DNA of 64,000 nucleotides from Sclerotinia nivalis (GCA_029531795.1 JAPEIS010000013.1:1178001-1242000); one strand, 5' to 3'. Shown: positions 11,425 to 24,156, counted from the first letter of the stretch. Notes: generated by a model from the sequence alone, not told the origin. Made by a program: numbers and translations.

Positions 11425-13737
11425 TGTGATATAAGGTGCTGAAAAGAGGTTTTGAGATGTGCGCAAGGACTTCAAGAAATGCCCTTCAACAAGCTGCAAA
11501 GCAGATTGAGGAGTGCTTTAGTGATCCAAGTTCGCCAGTTTGTAGGTCAAGTAATTGAGTATTAATTCTTGGCCGTATGACTTTTTGGATATAAAAATTG
11601 AAAGTGCAAATAGTTTTCAGATTTTCTCTCCAGAAAATGGGACCTTAATTTTTTTTTTCTGGTGCTGAACAACCGAAGGGGGCCAATTCTATATTGGGGT
11701 TAGTTTTGAAACTAGCAGGGTTTCTAGCGCAAGGCTGTTATCACTTATCAGCAGCCTTGCATCAAGGAGGGGCATACCTACCGTCACGTTCAATTTACCC
11801 CTCAAAGGTTTTCACTGGTACATTGCCAGAATAATACCGGCACTATATAAATAAATATGGGCTCACCTGTAGGTATGTATGTAATATGATGCATGATAGA
11901 TGTCACAGCGTCTAGAATGCATTGGTAAATTTTGGTGTTGTGATATCGGGGTATTAACCAACACACAACACCTGCTTTTGATATCAAACATCTTCCCTTT
12001 TCATCGTAGAGGTTTGCATTACACAGGTCGCCGTTGTTTGTAGGCGGATGTTTATCTTGGTGGCTTGAAGTATTGGTTACCTAATGAGCATTATCTTCCA
12101 ACGATGCTGTTTGTGCGGTGAGTCGGTGAGTCGATCGATACTCATCACCTTCATTATGGTTACATCTCGAATGCGGGAATGGGAGGAAATTTGAATTCCT
12201 TTACCAAGCCACGAAATTTATGCGAGTCAGATCTACAGAACGAACAGCCAGTCACTGCTACCGGTACTCTACCATGGGAAGAATAGAATAGCGGTCTGTT
12301 TGTTGATTGATGATGTGAGGTCAAGCCAGTCAGTTCCCCGAAGGAATTTTTTTTGCCCCCCCACCTTCAACCTACATGGTACAAAAAGGTTTCGTACATA
12401 TCGACCACACCATTTGACGTTGACCACCTGCTCGTTGTCCAATAGAGGCAACTGCAAAACAGACTCCGTATGGATGTCTCTACTGATATGCCAATTCTTC
12501 AAATCTCTCATGCGAAAATCAATCAATGCTCGTCAATTTGGACGATTTACCTATGAAAAGACTGGAAACATGAGATACAAAGAACGACTAGTAAAGCACG
12601 AGGTACAAAGTATCATCTGTTAAAAGGGAAAACAATGCTGTTTTTTTACTCTAGGGAACCTTCAAAACGGGCCAGAACTTTTCTTAAAAGGCGAAAAGAT
12701 GGACATTGATGGGATTCTCGTTTTTACAGCTGCCTTTTTTCATCATATAGACAAGTAAGCTGACCTTCAATATTAAAAGCCCAAAAGCCACCAACTTCTT
12801 AAAATGAGCCCAAATGCATGATAATAATGCCTTGTAAAATAGAGATGAAAAAGTAAAAGACAGAGAAAGACTAACAATTTTGTTTAAGTCTTTGGACATA
12901 TTGAGCATATCTATCTGTTTATCTATCTATTCACATTTATGCCTACCTATCTAAACAATTGAAACAGTATATCTTCATTTCATCACGAGGACATCTCATA
13001 TGAACAGAAACTTTCTATCTTCCTCAATCTTTATCTAAGATAACCTCAATTCATTCTCGTGCTTTGATCTTTGATTGGATGAGATTGGAACACCATTGCT
13101 AGTATTGATCGGCAACATGCATCTAAACGAGACAATAACATCGTGCATGAATGGTTGCATCAAAAAAAAGTTGAGATCCTTCTAGGTTTCCCCATTACTC
13201 GGCCGGTGAGTTAAAAAAGTCGATATTCGATGATACATCTTGTTTTGGGGGGGGGGGGGGGGGGGGGGGGAGGGGGGGGAGATAAGCAAATTAAACAGGA
13301 TTTAGATTTGCTCTCCTTCTTTACATTCTACAAGAGAAGATTTTATATCTTCATCTCATCTCATTTCACTTCCTTCTTCATTCACATATCAAGGTTGTTT
13401 TAATACGGTATATAATTCAATTAATTCACAAATTTATTGCTTGATCATTGTCAAGGAATATCCATCCACTCTCAGAGACGCGATAAGCTGGAAATTAATT
13501 TTATTTATTTGTTTATTTACAAACACTACTAATGTACTGATATTTTTACAAACATTGAAACTAATCCTTCGACCGATCGACTTTCTCGTAGTTCGTTCTT
13601 TTACGCACGGCAAGATGGAATAAATCAAGGCAGGCTACCTCCTCAGAAATCAACATTTCTCTCCACCTTCCATTTTTGATCCTCGAGGAAGAATTAATCA
13701 ACCATAGTCCTCGAGTCAAAAAATATCTCAGGCAAAA
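11425..13737. other. Intergenic region between divergent URA2 and YVC1
   Basis: Shared upstream region of two divergently transcribed genes, about 2.3 kb. Open frames at 11.8-12.0, 12.27-12.62 and 12.68-12.91 kb show no recognisable domain. A run of 24 G followed by A and 8 G lies at 13247..13279, and the YVC1 side (13300-13700) is C/T- and A/T-rich as expected for a leader. No regulatory site could be assigned. Confidence 0.55.
13247..13279. repeat. Poly-G tract (24 G, A, 8 G)
   Basis: Homopolymer of 24 G followed by A and 8 G, about 460-490 nt upstream of the YVC1 start. Its length is likely to vary between reads or strains. Confidence 0.9.
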
Positions 13738-16700
13738 ATGCTATCGTCATTACTGCGACCAAAGAAAGCACGACGACGCGTACAAGAAATTCATTCCCCT
13801 TTCTCGTCACCGTATGTTGATCGATCTTCGCCAGCTGCAGGTAGAAGAGAACGCTTGCCTCGACATGCATCCGCAGATTTTACGGAAACAGAAATAGAGG
13901 AAGATACTGAGGAAGAGATTGCGTTAGAAAACAATGATGAAGATGAGAATGAAGGAGGTGATGAGGACGAACTAGAGGAAGAAGATGGGGATGAAGATCA
14001 ACCTCTCTTGCCTATCTTCTCTGCAGCACATCTTGGTATTTGCGCGTTCTTACCTTCTCTTTGAATACACTAACTTCTGAATAGATGCGCTTCCAGTATA
14101 TAATCTCACTCATGCCATTCGACTTATTATACTCCCGCGGACGGAAACAACATTGACATGGGATCAATTACGGTCACCACAAGTTTCCCAGTTTTTAGTG
14201 AAGCCTATGCAACAACAAATTCGAACATCCCACTTTTCGCGAGCTACTTTATATGCATTGATGGCAAATTGTTTACAATTTAAAAAGGAAAGTCAAGCAA
14301 ATCCGGGTAACGCAGGGAATAGCTTGACAAGAGCTCTAGTTTGTGAGCTTCTAGCCATTAAACTATTGAAGGAATACAATACACGAGAGTTGATCGACGC
14401 CCTCTCTTATGACTTCTTTCCATTACAAGGTTTGGCTCAACCAGATCCAGCCATAACAAATTGGAATCAAAGAAATCGCACGAGGCCAGTTGCGGCCAGG
14501 ATATCAACATTGGAAGTAGCTATTAGGGCATCTGCGAAACGATTATTGGCACATCCACTTGTGGTGCAACAACTAGAGGCTATTTGGGCTGGAACGATTG
14601 TTTTCCATTCTGCAGCGGATAATCTTCATCGTAAATCCACAAGCCGGACAGGATATAAGAAACAAAGTCCAAGCAATGGAAGTGCGGTTCCATTACTAAC
14701 TCGTGAACAACTTCGATATGGGGCAACAGCAGGTCCTCTAAAGCCTCCTAATAAAGAACCAGAGAGTCAGCAAGCAATCCAGACTTTGACTAGGAGAACG
14801 GTCACATTATATGATCCTAGAGATGCGTCTTTATTCAAGCTTTCGAGGTTGAGGGTACCACGCTATCGGCAATTCTTCTCTACCTGCTCTCTCGCTATTC
14901 TCCTCATTCTCTTTTTAGCTGTTCTCAGTCAAAGATCAACCGACATCACGGGCCTAGAAGTTATATTTTGGTTTTGGAGTGCAGGCTTCATGCTTGATGA
15001 GGTAGTTGGGTTCAATGAACAAGGATTCTCGTTATACATAATGAGTTTCTGGAATGCTTTCGATTTGGGGATTCTCGTTTTACTCACGATTTACTACTGC
15101 ATGCGTTTATATGGTATCTTCTTGGTGGACTATGGAAGAGAGGAGTGGAATAGTATGGCATATGATGTTCTTGCGACCAATGCAATTCTACTCTTCCCTC
15201 GGTTGTTCAGCGTTCTCGACCACTACAGATACTTCTCACAACTATTAATCGCATTCAGGTTGATGGCTATTGATCTTGTCGCGGTATTTGTGCTGATCTT
15301 GATAGCTTGTAGTGGATTTTTCGTTGCATTTACTCTATCATTTGGGAAAAGTGAATATGATGCAGCAGGGGTTGCTTACAAGATCTTTCAGATACTGATG
15401 GGATTTACACCTGCAGCATGGGAAGCATGGGAGACTTATAATTTCTTAGGAAAAGCATTACTTGTGCTTTTCTTATTCATTTGTCACTTCCTCGTTATTA
15501 CCATTCTCATAACGGTCTTAACGAATTCCTTTATGTCAATTGTCTCAAACGCTAACGAAGAACATCAATTCGTCTTCGCTGTCAACACAATCTCTATGGT
15601 TAGGAATGATGCTCTCTTCTCTTATGTGGCACCAACAAACATTCTTGCATGGGTTCTCACACCATTCAGGTTCGTTTTCCCCTTTAGGACATTCATTAGG
15701 ATGAATCGTACTGTTATCAAGATTACGCATTTCCCATTGCTATTCAGTATCTGCGCCTACGAAAAGATTTTCTTAGCAAGGTCTGTCTTCGAACCTACGG
15801 ATTTAGTTGAGAAAGTTGGACGAAGGACAAAGCGAACAATGTCATTCCAAGATCGTAGACATGGGCTCTTCAGTCCCAATCTACAGAGGCATGAATCTTC
15901 TGTTGCTGGTTTTCAGAAAGACAGAGCTCTTGATGAAGTATTCAGACTGACGCCCAGAGATACTCTTGCGAGAAATCGTCCTAGTTTTGATCGTCGTCAA
16001 ACTCATAATGTTATAAATAATTGGATGGATCGTCAAGGGGATGTCACTAGTCCACCACAAGAACAGGATCCCTCAATATTGGAGCGATTAGAGATGCGAA
16101 GACAATCTAGGAAAGCGACTATTATGAGACATCGTGGAATTAGTCGTGAGCTTTCCGGAAATAGATCCGTGGCTAGTGATCCGGCAGAATTTATATCTAC
16201 AGGATTCCATGATATGAATCGAATTTCAGATGATGCATTACATTTAAACTCATTTGGTGGTGGTCATACTGATGCGGATGGAGATGATGAATTGTTGACG
16301 AATGATGAAGACGAACTCCATACCGAGGATAAGCATACAGCGACAAACTTTAGCCAAAGTGGTGCTGAATCCGAAGAAGATTACTTTCAAACTCCAACCG
16401 CGACTAGATTTGTTTCTCCAACTACAGCATTCAATTCACAACAAGATTATGCTCGACAAAATGGTTCACCTCCAAAACAATCCAAAGCTACACCAAAGAA
16501 AAAGCCCCATGATAGGAATTTATCTACAACGACAATCCTTTTCAACCCTGTTGCTTACACTTCTTCTGTTTCATCCATTTCACCCCCTCGCTCACGACCA
16601 CTAACAGCAAAAATGTATTCGCAAGCCAATACTGGAACCAACACCCCAGCAGGTCCATCAGGATCTCGTACTCCGAAAACTGCTAACTACACAAATACAA

Positions 16701-17353
16701 ACACTCGACCACGTCCTATTCTACCCAATCGTGCAAATTTCCAATCTATTCCAAATATCAATAAGCCAGACCCTGCACGCAATCGGCTTATGCGTCACAA
16801 AGATTCTAGTTTAAACATCAGTTTGTCAGAGATGGGTCTTGAACATGCTCAACTTGGCGCAGTACCTAGTTCATTTCAAACTCAAATGGCCATCGCTACT
16901 GAGATGGCAATGAAACGTGATAAAAAAGAGGAAACTGCAGATGGTATGATGGGAAGATTAATGTTGGCAAGAATGAAGACTTTGGAGGAAGGATTTGCTG
17001 AAGTCGTCAAGGAGTTTAGAGGGATGCGAACGGCTGGAAATTCCTCGGTTGAGAATGAACCTTCTATTGGAAAGTGGAGAGAAGCAAAGGGGGATAAAAA
17101 GAAGAAACGGCCTGACAGCGCCAATCTTTCACAAACGAGAAGCGAAATTAATGTTGAAGGACTAAGGATGACAAGTTCGAAGGGAAAAGAAAAGGGGTAC
17201 TTTGATAATGATCATGGCGGTGGCGATATTCCAACTGCTGGGCTCGAGGTTGAAGGATTTACGAGTCGAGGAACGAGCGAGTATAAGACTCCATATGAAA
17301 CGCCGGAGGCTGGTATCATTGCAGAGTATCTGACCAAGGGGAGTTCCTTGTAA
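13738..17353 (+). CDS. YVC1: Vacuolar TRP-type cation/calcium channel (Yvc1/TRPY family)
   Basis: Vacuolar-membrane non-selective cation channel that releases Ca2+ to the cytosol under stretch or osmotic shock (family knowledge). Exons 13738..14035 and 14085..17353; 49-nt intron with CACTAAC branch; join HL|DALPVYNLTHAIRLIILPR; 1188 residues, longer than yeast Yvc1 (about 675). The acidic N-terminus (about 45-90, EEEDGDEDQ runs) is followed by a conserved cytosolic domain. The membrane core spans about 360-590: FSTCSLAILLILFLAVL, VIFWFWSAGFMLDEVVGF, AFDLGILVLLTIYYCMRLYG, MAIDLVAVFVLILIACSGFF, a pore segment ILMGFTPAAWEAWETY, then FICHFLVITILITVLTNSFM. The tail (about 650-1188) is polar and low-complexity, probably regulatory. 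Its 3' end faces the small mitochondrial-protein gene. Confidence 0.93.
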
Positions 17354-17693
17354 TAATTGCGAATTAGCGGGAGTTTGGGCGGGTGGAAATCTAATGGCGG
17401 TGGCCTGTTTTTGCATGTTTTTTATTCTGTATTATTTGAAGTACATGTATTGAATGATATCATGAGTGGAGGTTGAGTTCATTGTGCATAAAGGAGGATA
17501 TACCCAGTTGTTTTTAGGTCAATCGGTCAGTAATCATGGTGGGCACATGGAATAATAATGAGAGGAATCATGACAGGACAGTATCATTGGTGTAATGTCC
17601 TATATCGTGCTCGATTCATGATGACCATCAATTCGTGGAACCAAAAACGCCCAGCATATTCATCACACATCAACATCCCTTTCCAGTTCTGGC
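17354..17693. other. Convergent intergenic 3' region
   Basis: About 340 nt between the stop of the YVC1 gene and the stop of the minus-strand small-protein gene. It should contain both 3' UTRs. No gene or structured RNA was recognised. Confidence 0.6.
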
Positions 17694-18049
17694 CTAAGCA
17701 CCAACCATCGTCTTCTTAACTCCTTTTAACTGATTCATCACGGGTGGAATAGGTATACACCAAAACATAACGGCTGCAACGGCAGGAACATATCTGCCAG
17801 GAATCAAGATATCAGCACAGTACCAAATTTATCGTAGCACGCAAAAGAATTTAAGGAAATGAAAACGTACAGAAGTCCGGTCCCATATACATTCTTCCAG
17901 GCTTTTCCCCAGTATACATCGCGGCCGAAATAGACGGCTTGACGTGTTGTGGGTGATTTTGTCGAGGCGAATCGCCGGGTGCTGAGTTGGTGGATGGGTT
18001 TGAGGGTGCGGGGTAGTTGGGATAGTTGGGAGAGGGTTGGGCGGGACAT
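17694..18049 (-). CDS. Small predicted mitochondrial membrane protein (92 aa), function unknown
   Basis: Exons 17871..18049 and 17694..17793 with a 77-nt GT-AG intron; the join gives YGTGLL|YVPAVAAVMFWCIPIPPVMNQ and ends at KKTMVGA. The N-terminus (about 1-35) is rich in Arg, Ser, Thr and Leu with almost no acidic residues (PRTLKPIHQLSTRRFASTKS), like a mitochondrial presequence with a likely cut near RRFAS. A single hydrophobic segment (about 60-78) follows. The compact size, YFGRDVYWGKAWKNVYG block and single helix recall small accessory subunits of inner-membrane complexes, but I do not recognise the family. The splice join and frame are well supported; the location is inferred. Confidence 0.7.
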
Positions 18050-19108
18050 TTTGAGGAGGGGAGGGAGATGAGTGGAGGTTGGGGTTGGGGTTGGTTTGAG
18101 GTTTGAGGTTTGTTGAGAGAGGGGTTATGAGGCGGTTATGATCGATTGGAGTTGTATGTGGAAGTAGAGAGAAAATGGTTAATTAGAATTGAGGCGGCGT
18201 TAAATGACGAGGAATTACGAACGGTGGAATAGAAGAGGTCGAGGGAGAATCTAAGTAAAGTAAATCGATACAAATGAATTACCAAAATGGAAGGAGTAAA
18301 TAACAAAACTCTAACTTCCCTTCCAGCGGGATATACATATTTATGTATTTTTTGGTGCTCCCTTGTGATCAAAATAGGTATCTTGCATGTATAGCTTGCA
18401 TGTATAGCCTGAAAATCTACTGCTCGTGATTTGAGATGACCTTGATTGAAATCAAGATCCCGGTCCAAAGCCCGATTTATTTCGGAGCCCGGATCGCTTG
18501 TTTTGTTGCTTTTTTTTTATGGAGCTTGGCTTTGGATTGATTGAAATAATTTGTAGATATTTTGGATGAAGTTTGGTGAAGAGTATCTGGATAATCGAAT
18601 GATGCTCATTAGGTAGATTCTGACCAGAAAACTGTGAAAAGTATTTGATTAAGCAAGGACGGCATGTATGTGTATCCCTGATAGAACCTATGCTATAGCA
18701 TGATTCTTATCAATACTACACAAATACAACGTCGTATCACATAACAGCCCATTGTTGCATGAAGCGAGGAGGAAGATATGTTTGATACCTATTCTGGGGT
18801 AATGCGGGGTAGATCTTACAGGGGCAGATTAGCGTATCGCTTAACGCGATACGGGTGTGCTAGCCGGGTGACTAATGATTGTGGGAATAAAATTGGTTGG
18901 GGCTTTAATCCCTAATCATTGATATCACAAGTTAAACTGACACCTCCGTTATATCACGTTACGCGGAATTTGTGACCTTTCCTTAAGTACTTACTATTCA
19001 TATATTGGAATCTCTTCTGTTCTCTTCTTTTGAAATTGGATATTCGGTGAGAGACTTCCACCGGGTTCAGTCATCCCACTTTTTAAAGCATATCATACCA
19101 GAGCCACA
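18050..19108. other. Intergenic region
   Basis: Divergent upstream region of the small mitochondrial-protein gene and the Nudix gene. It has a small perfect hairpin at 18833..18853 (CGTATCGC, loop TTAAC, GCGATACG) inside a stretch of C/G-richer sequence. The 18136-18468 minus-strand open frame has no domain and is not called. Confidence 0.55.
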
Positions 19109-20127
19109 ATGTCTTTAGATTCTAAAAAGAACTCTTATCTGGATCTTGTGAAAGCTTGTGATAAGTTAGTCACATACCATATCTGCCTTGATAGCCTGTA
19201 TATAATACTGACTACTTACTTCCCAGCTTTCCATATGATACAGATATCGACAAACTGTACAAACTTTATCTCCCAGACGATAGTCGAATCCATGGATATA
19301 TGCTTCCGGAAATCGTCTCCAAGATGCCATGGTCTCCCGATTTCACCATCACCCAAGATCAACCATTAAGTGTCCAACTGCACCCCATGAATATCACAAG
19401 CGAAGATTTTTCAACCGTTTGCAATAATGCATTTGCAAAAGTCATCAATGAAGCAATCGATAAAGATCTTTTCAGTACCCTCCACGGAGAACACAGTGAG
19501 CCGTATGCTATTCCAGGAGCAAAAGAACCCGTACAACTTGAACGTTATGCCGCTTCTCTATTCGGTACCGTAGCAAGAGGTGCCCATCTCACCATCTTCA
19601 CACGTGTGAATGGAGAAATGAAAATTTGGGTCGCTAAAAGAAGTGCACATCTTTTCTCCTATCCCGGCAAATTCGACACCACAGTTGCGGGAGGTGTACG
19701 TGCTGATGAATCACCTTTTGAAACAATCGTTCATGAAGCAGATGAAGAAGCATCTCTCGACTCTGCACTAATCCGCTCAGATGTACAAGCCACGGGTGTC
19801 ATTACATATATGAAATCGACCGGCTCTGGATCCGGCGGTATCAAGGGATTGATCACTGCAGACATGATATACGTGTACGATCTCGAAGTGGGAGAAGAAA
19901 CAATACCAAAACCACGTGATGATGAAGTCGAGGGGTTTTATTTATGGGATGTGGAGAAGGTCAAAGAGGAATTGTTGAGTGGAGGATTTAAGACTAATAG
20001 TGCGGTGGTGATGATTGATTTCTTTATTAGACATGGGATTATTACGCCGGAGAATGAGCGCGATTATACGGAGATTGTTATGAGGATGCATAGGAATTTA
20101 CCGTTTCCGACGGCGTCGTCGAGTTAG
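19109..20127 (+). CDS. Nudix hydrolase, thiamine pyrophosphokinase-related family (DUF4743 + Nudix)
   Basis: Exons 19109..19164 and 19227..20127; the 62-nt intron joins ACDN|FPYDTDIDKLYKLYLPDD; 318 residues. The N-terminal half matches the DUF4743-type region, with GYMLPEIVSKMPW and later SLFGTVARGAHLTIF. The Nudix domain follows, with KRSAHLFSYPGKFDTTVAGG and a Nudix box starting GGVRADESPFETIVHEADEE. Against GX5EX7REUXEEXGU, Arg is His and the late Gly is Ser, while the metal-binding Glu residues are kept. Family members include yeast YJR142W and plant NUDT20/24, which hydrolyse damaged (oxo/oxy) thiamine diphosphate; the same role is inferred. The in-frame ATG at 19300 would lose the first 43 residues, so the spliced start is preferred. 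Confidence 0.88.
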
Positions 20128-22384
20128 AGTTTTGATTGTGGATTGTGATGGGGGGGGGGGGGGTTTGGATTTGGTTTTAGATATGTTAGATGGTTTGCTT
20201 GATTTATGGTTTAGAGGGGTGATCTGGATGAGAATTGTGGGTATATTAGATAGAACAGGGTCCATCATTCACCCAGAGCATCATAGTTTGCTAGGCCTCA
20301 CCCGTAATATTCATCAAAAAATGAAAAACTAGAATTTCGCACTATTGGAGTGAAGGCCTTCATACCTCAGATATTATCCCCTTCAATCAATGAAAGGTGA
20401 AGTCAACTTATTGTTCGCTGCTTAGAGATCCATCAGCATCGTCACTTGCAATAGAGACTTGCAAAAGTAAAATTCACATACACTTGCTCTCGACTTCTCA
20501 CTCACTCCAACTTCGGGCTCAAAACTTATCCCCTCCCACTCCCTCACCAATCTTTTATAATAACAAGCAGTCGCAGCCATGCGCAATTGCATGTACCTCG
20601 TCAAAATTCCGTCGCATTACTTTCCGCAATATATCTGCTACTATCACGGCCTTCTCCTTAGTATGATTCCTATCGGTCGTATTACGTCTATGGGAGATTT
20701 ACACTCACTGCTTGCCTTAAGTTGTTTTGCTATCTCCGGGTGTATAATCAAGCTTATGATTACCCCATCGAAATCAAAGTACTCGTACTCGTAATCGCAT
20801 GCTATATCTTCGAATTTAAAGACGAATTCTATGTTAAGTGGAGTGTAGGATGAAAAATTGATATCGCGTTGCAATCCGTTTAAAATATCCGTCAAGTGCA
20901 GTTTTGTGATTTACGCCTCCAGGAATACAAATGGGAGGGTTTGGAAATGGCTATTAAGAAAAATAATTCTATGTTGATACTAAGATTAATGGAGTTTATA
21001 TACTTGAGCCTGATCGATTTGAATTCGTGTTTAACATGATAATTTGCTCTGGGATGTCTTGGAACAGTTCCAGGAGCGGAGTGATACATCGTTCGTGGAT
21101 TCCTGTCATTGAATTCGGAATGAGACTTCCATTTTCTTACTTCTGTACTTGGCTCGGTGATATTGATAGTAAATTCAAATCATCATATAGAGATGAGGTG
21201 CAATGAAACCTAGCAGATGGCTGACGAATGCAGTTGCCAGCACGTAGCGGACCTTTAAGGAAAATTGCATTTGCGCTTCTTTACACTTGGTCATCGAGGC
21301 TAGGCTCATACCATTCCAATTATCGAGATATCGGACATTATAAAGAAAAGCTCGACGAGATGTGGAAACCATGTTGACCCCCTCTGTGAGCCATCGAAAA
21401 AGAACAAACGCAAACCACTGCCACAAGAGAAAAGAGTTAGAGGAGGAAGATGATAAAAATGAACAGAACAGAGAAACCAAAACAACATACATCAGAATCA
21501 TTAGTAAACAATTGTAACAACAACACAATTCTACAAAGGGAGTATTAGCACCTAACAATCCAACTCGCACGCCTTATATCAATAACATTCTGACCAAAGC
21601 CTGTAGAACTCTGGACAGACACATACCAGCCCAGTATGAATAATCCTATACCAAGAAAATCAAATCAAACAATCGTCTTCTGATGAGCACACCATGCCCA
21701 CTTAACTATTAAGTAAAATGACGCTACCATGATATCAGATTGATTTACCGCAAGTACCAGGCCAGGAGACACACAGGATTACCAGCTGCCCAACTCCTGT
21801 ATCCTCCAACTCCATAAAATTGTTTGATATCGATAGCCTTCTAAAGTAGTTGAAGGATGAACCAGGAAAAAAGTGGTAAGTACATCATCAGGGAGACGAT
21901 CCAGATTTAAACGAACGAGGAAGATAATCAATGGGTAGTGTAGACAATACAGATGGTATATATTATTGCATCATACATGCGCTGTGCCGTTCATTTGCAC
22001 CACAGGTAGGTAGGTATCCGTTTCCCGGTTTAGTGCGTAGAAGCCCTTCTATATCTCAAGATCTCAGTATATATAGAGATCTAGATCTCCAATCCTCCCA
22101 GATTCATCATCAATATAGAATTGAAGTTATTTCCAGTCTTGGATTAGTATAAATCAGCAATAAGTTTGTGTAACGTCGCTTCCTTCAACAGGCAGCCCCT
22201 TGCGAACCAACCCCCTCCCAGACTTGCCATTAATGCCATATCTTGCCCTTTGAAATTCTCTACTCCAGTTCGTTTTTAGTAATGGTGAATCTGTCTGGAC
22301 AAGACCTAACACCGCTTACAAAAAACTCCTAGCACACAAATCACCCAAAATCAAATATATACCGAACTACCCCCAAAAATCAGC
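20128..22384. other. Intergenic region, no confident gene
   Basis: About 2.2 kb. A run of 14 G lies at 20150..20163, just after the Nudix stop. A minus-strand open frame at 21175..21570 has a hydrophobic, Cys/Ser-rich start (LMILMYVVLVSLFCSFL), but I see no family, no clear start and low-complexity content, so it is not called. The last 200 nt are upstream of the 5S rRNA gene. Confidence 0.5.
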
Positions 22385-22503
22385 ACATACGACCATAGAC
22401 TGAAGAGAATTGGGCATCCCGTCCGCTCTGCCATACACAAGCTTCAGATCGGTAGATTAGTAGTTGGGTGGGTGACCACCAGCGAATCCCTACTGTTGTA
22501 TGT
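22385..22503 (+). rRNA. 5S ribosomal RNA
   Basis: A 119-nt sequence starting ACATACGACCATAG and ending CTGTTGTATGT, so the two ends form helix I. It has the internal hallmark words GGGCATCCCGTCCGCTC, TAGTAGTTGGGTGGGTGACC and ACCAGCGAATCCC of ascomycete 5S rRNA. Helix II is formed by CTGAAG/CTTCAG. The RNA polymerase III internal control region is within the gene. In Pezizomycotina 5S genes are usually dispersed singly among protein genes, as here. Several positions differ from the Neurospora type but are paired, which argues against a decayed copy. Confidence 0.92.
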
Positions 22504-22523
22504 TTTTTGGGTTTTTTTTTGTC
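22502..22523 (+). terminator. Pol III T-run terminator of the 5S rRNA gene
   Basis: T-rich stretch TGTTTTTTGGGTTTTTTTTG directly after the mature 3' end, two T runs of six and eight, as used by RNA polymerase III to terminate. Confidence 0.75.
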
Positions 22524-23021
22524 TTTTTTGTGGTTTGGGGGGTGACGAGGGGAAGTTGGGGATTAAGGAATTTTGGGGCTGTTTTTGTGTTCTTGGGGCA
22601 CCTGGTTAGGGAGTTTGGGTTTTGGAATATAGGCGGTAGTGTCAGCTGCTTCTTGGGTAGGAACAATAATTCGACTAAGTGTTGATTGAGGATATTTTGC
22701 TGTGGATGTTTTTCTTTTTGTTTCCATTCGCGTAAACCCCTTCATCTTTGTCACAACCATGCAACAACCCACATTATTTCTAAAGCCCTATTGCTACGTA
22801 GATAAAAAAAAGCCATGAATCGAGTTGTCAAATGGAAGAAAAAATCCTAGAATAAGAAAACGACAAATTTGCGTCTTATTAGATATTATTGTTCTATATA
22901 CATTTACATACATGCATATATATAAATCGATTTCGTATCATCCACTAATCTCATCCTAACTTCTGAGATCAGAACACCACTCAATCCAATCACATTCATC
23001 ATCTCCCGAAGGCGTTGAATA
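22524..23021. other. Intergenic region
   Basis: About 500 nt between the 5S gene and the 3' end of the beta-propeller-like gene. G/T-rich on the plus strand up to 22680, then AT-rich. No gene seen. Confidence 0.55.
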
Positions 23022-24156
23022 CTAAAACCCAGTTGTATCAACCATCAGGATACTTCCTGCTACAGTTACCATTCCATTGATGGGCGATGCCAACCCTATT
23101 TAATATTAGTACTCAACCACTCTCAGACGAGGATAAACTAGAAAAAAAAAAGAAAGACTTACCACCACTAGTAGCCAAATACAAAATATTAGCATCCGCT
23201 GTAGTTCTTCCAAAATGACCTGAAGTAACACCAGCCAAAGTAGTTGAGATATCACTTCCAGCCACAAGCGTAGCTTGCTTTTTCCCAACAGGAATATAAC
23301 TCAATTCATCCATTTGATTCTGAGCCACCCAAATCGTTCCATCGCTCTTGAAAACAAAATCATCGGCCTTTGGAACATTGCTCACGACAACCTCGCTGGA
23401 TCCAACTGGTCTTCCATCGGATTTGATTTTGATTCTGTTAAGGGTACCAATAGCGGTATTGGTCCAGTAGAGATATGAACCTGAGATTTTAATACCGTTC
23501 ACGCCGAGGTTGGCGGAAGCACCGGCGGGGTATTTCATTCTAGGATCATTGATGAGGATTTCATAAGCGCCGGTTGTGACGCAAATTTTGTAAACCCATC
23601 CATTGTAGATATCTCCTACGAGAATATTTTCCTCGTCTAGCGTGGTCATTCCATTGAGGAAATCGGCGGAGGTGATATCGACAAGCTTGGTGACTGTAGC
23701 TGGGGATGTGATGATTCCGTTGGTTTGAGCAAATGTGTTCATGTCAATTTTCCAGATGGAATTTACACCGCTTGTTTTGACGAAAGAGTCATCTACCTGA
23801 GCGGAGGTAATGACGTAGAATACATCTTTTGTAGTCTCGGAGATACCAAGGCAACCTTTGTAGGTTGTGGCGTTGAATGTTGAGATGGTGATGGGCTCAA
23901 ATGCGTTTGTGTGTGAGACGAGGAGGACCTCAGGGGTATCGAAACGGGAGACTAGGAGGTTGCCGTTGGATCTGATGGCCAAATTTTCGGCCCATGAAGG
24001 GTAGGAGAATGTTGTCAGAGTCTTGACGGCTAAAGGGGGAGTTGGGTGGATGGCGGAATTTGATACTGAGCTAGACTGTGCGATGGGAGTGCACGTGCTG
24101 AGGGAGGGAAGAAAATTAAGGGCTGAGAGAGCCACGCTCAAGATTGATGCCTTCAT
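23022..24156 (-). CDS. Secreted six-bladed beta-propeller-like protein (SMP-30/gluconolactonase-like fold)
   Basis: Exons 23163..24156 and 23022..23095; the 67-nt intron joins LATSGG|LASPINGMVTVAGSIL; 355 residues. The start is ATG 24154-24156; the upstream in-frame codon is TTG. The N-terminus MKASILSVALSALNFLPSLS is a signal peptide. The rest has repeated propeller strands with WAENLAIRSNGNLLVSRFDT, MTTLDEENILVGDIYNGWVY, GVNGIKISGSYLYWTNTA, ADDFVFKSDGTIWVAQNQ and a last blade ending in GSILMVDTTGF. Fungal genomes carry many such secreted proteins; those near biosynthetic genes are sometimes lactonase- or strictosidine-synthase-like. No catalytic residues can be assigned from the sequence, so only fold and secretion are claimed. 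Confidence 0.85.
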
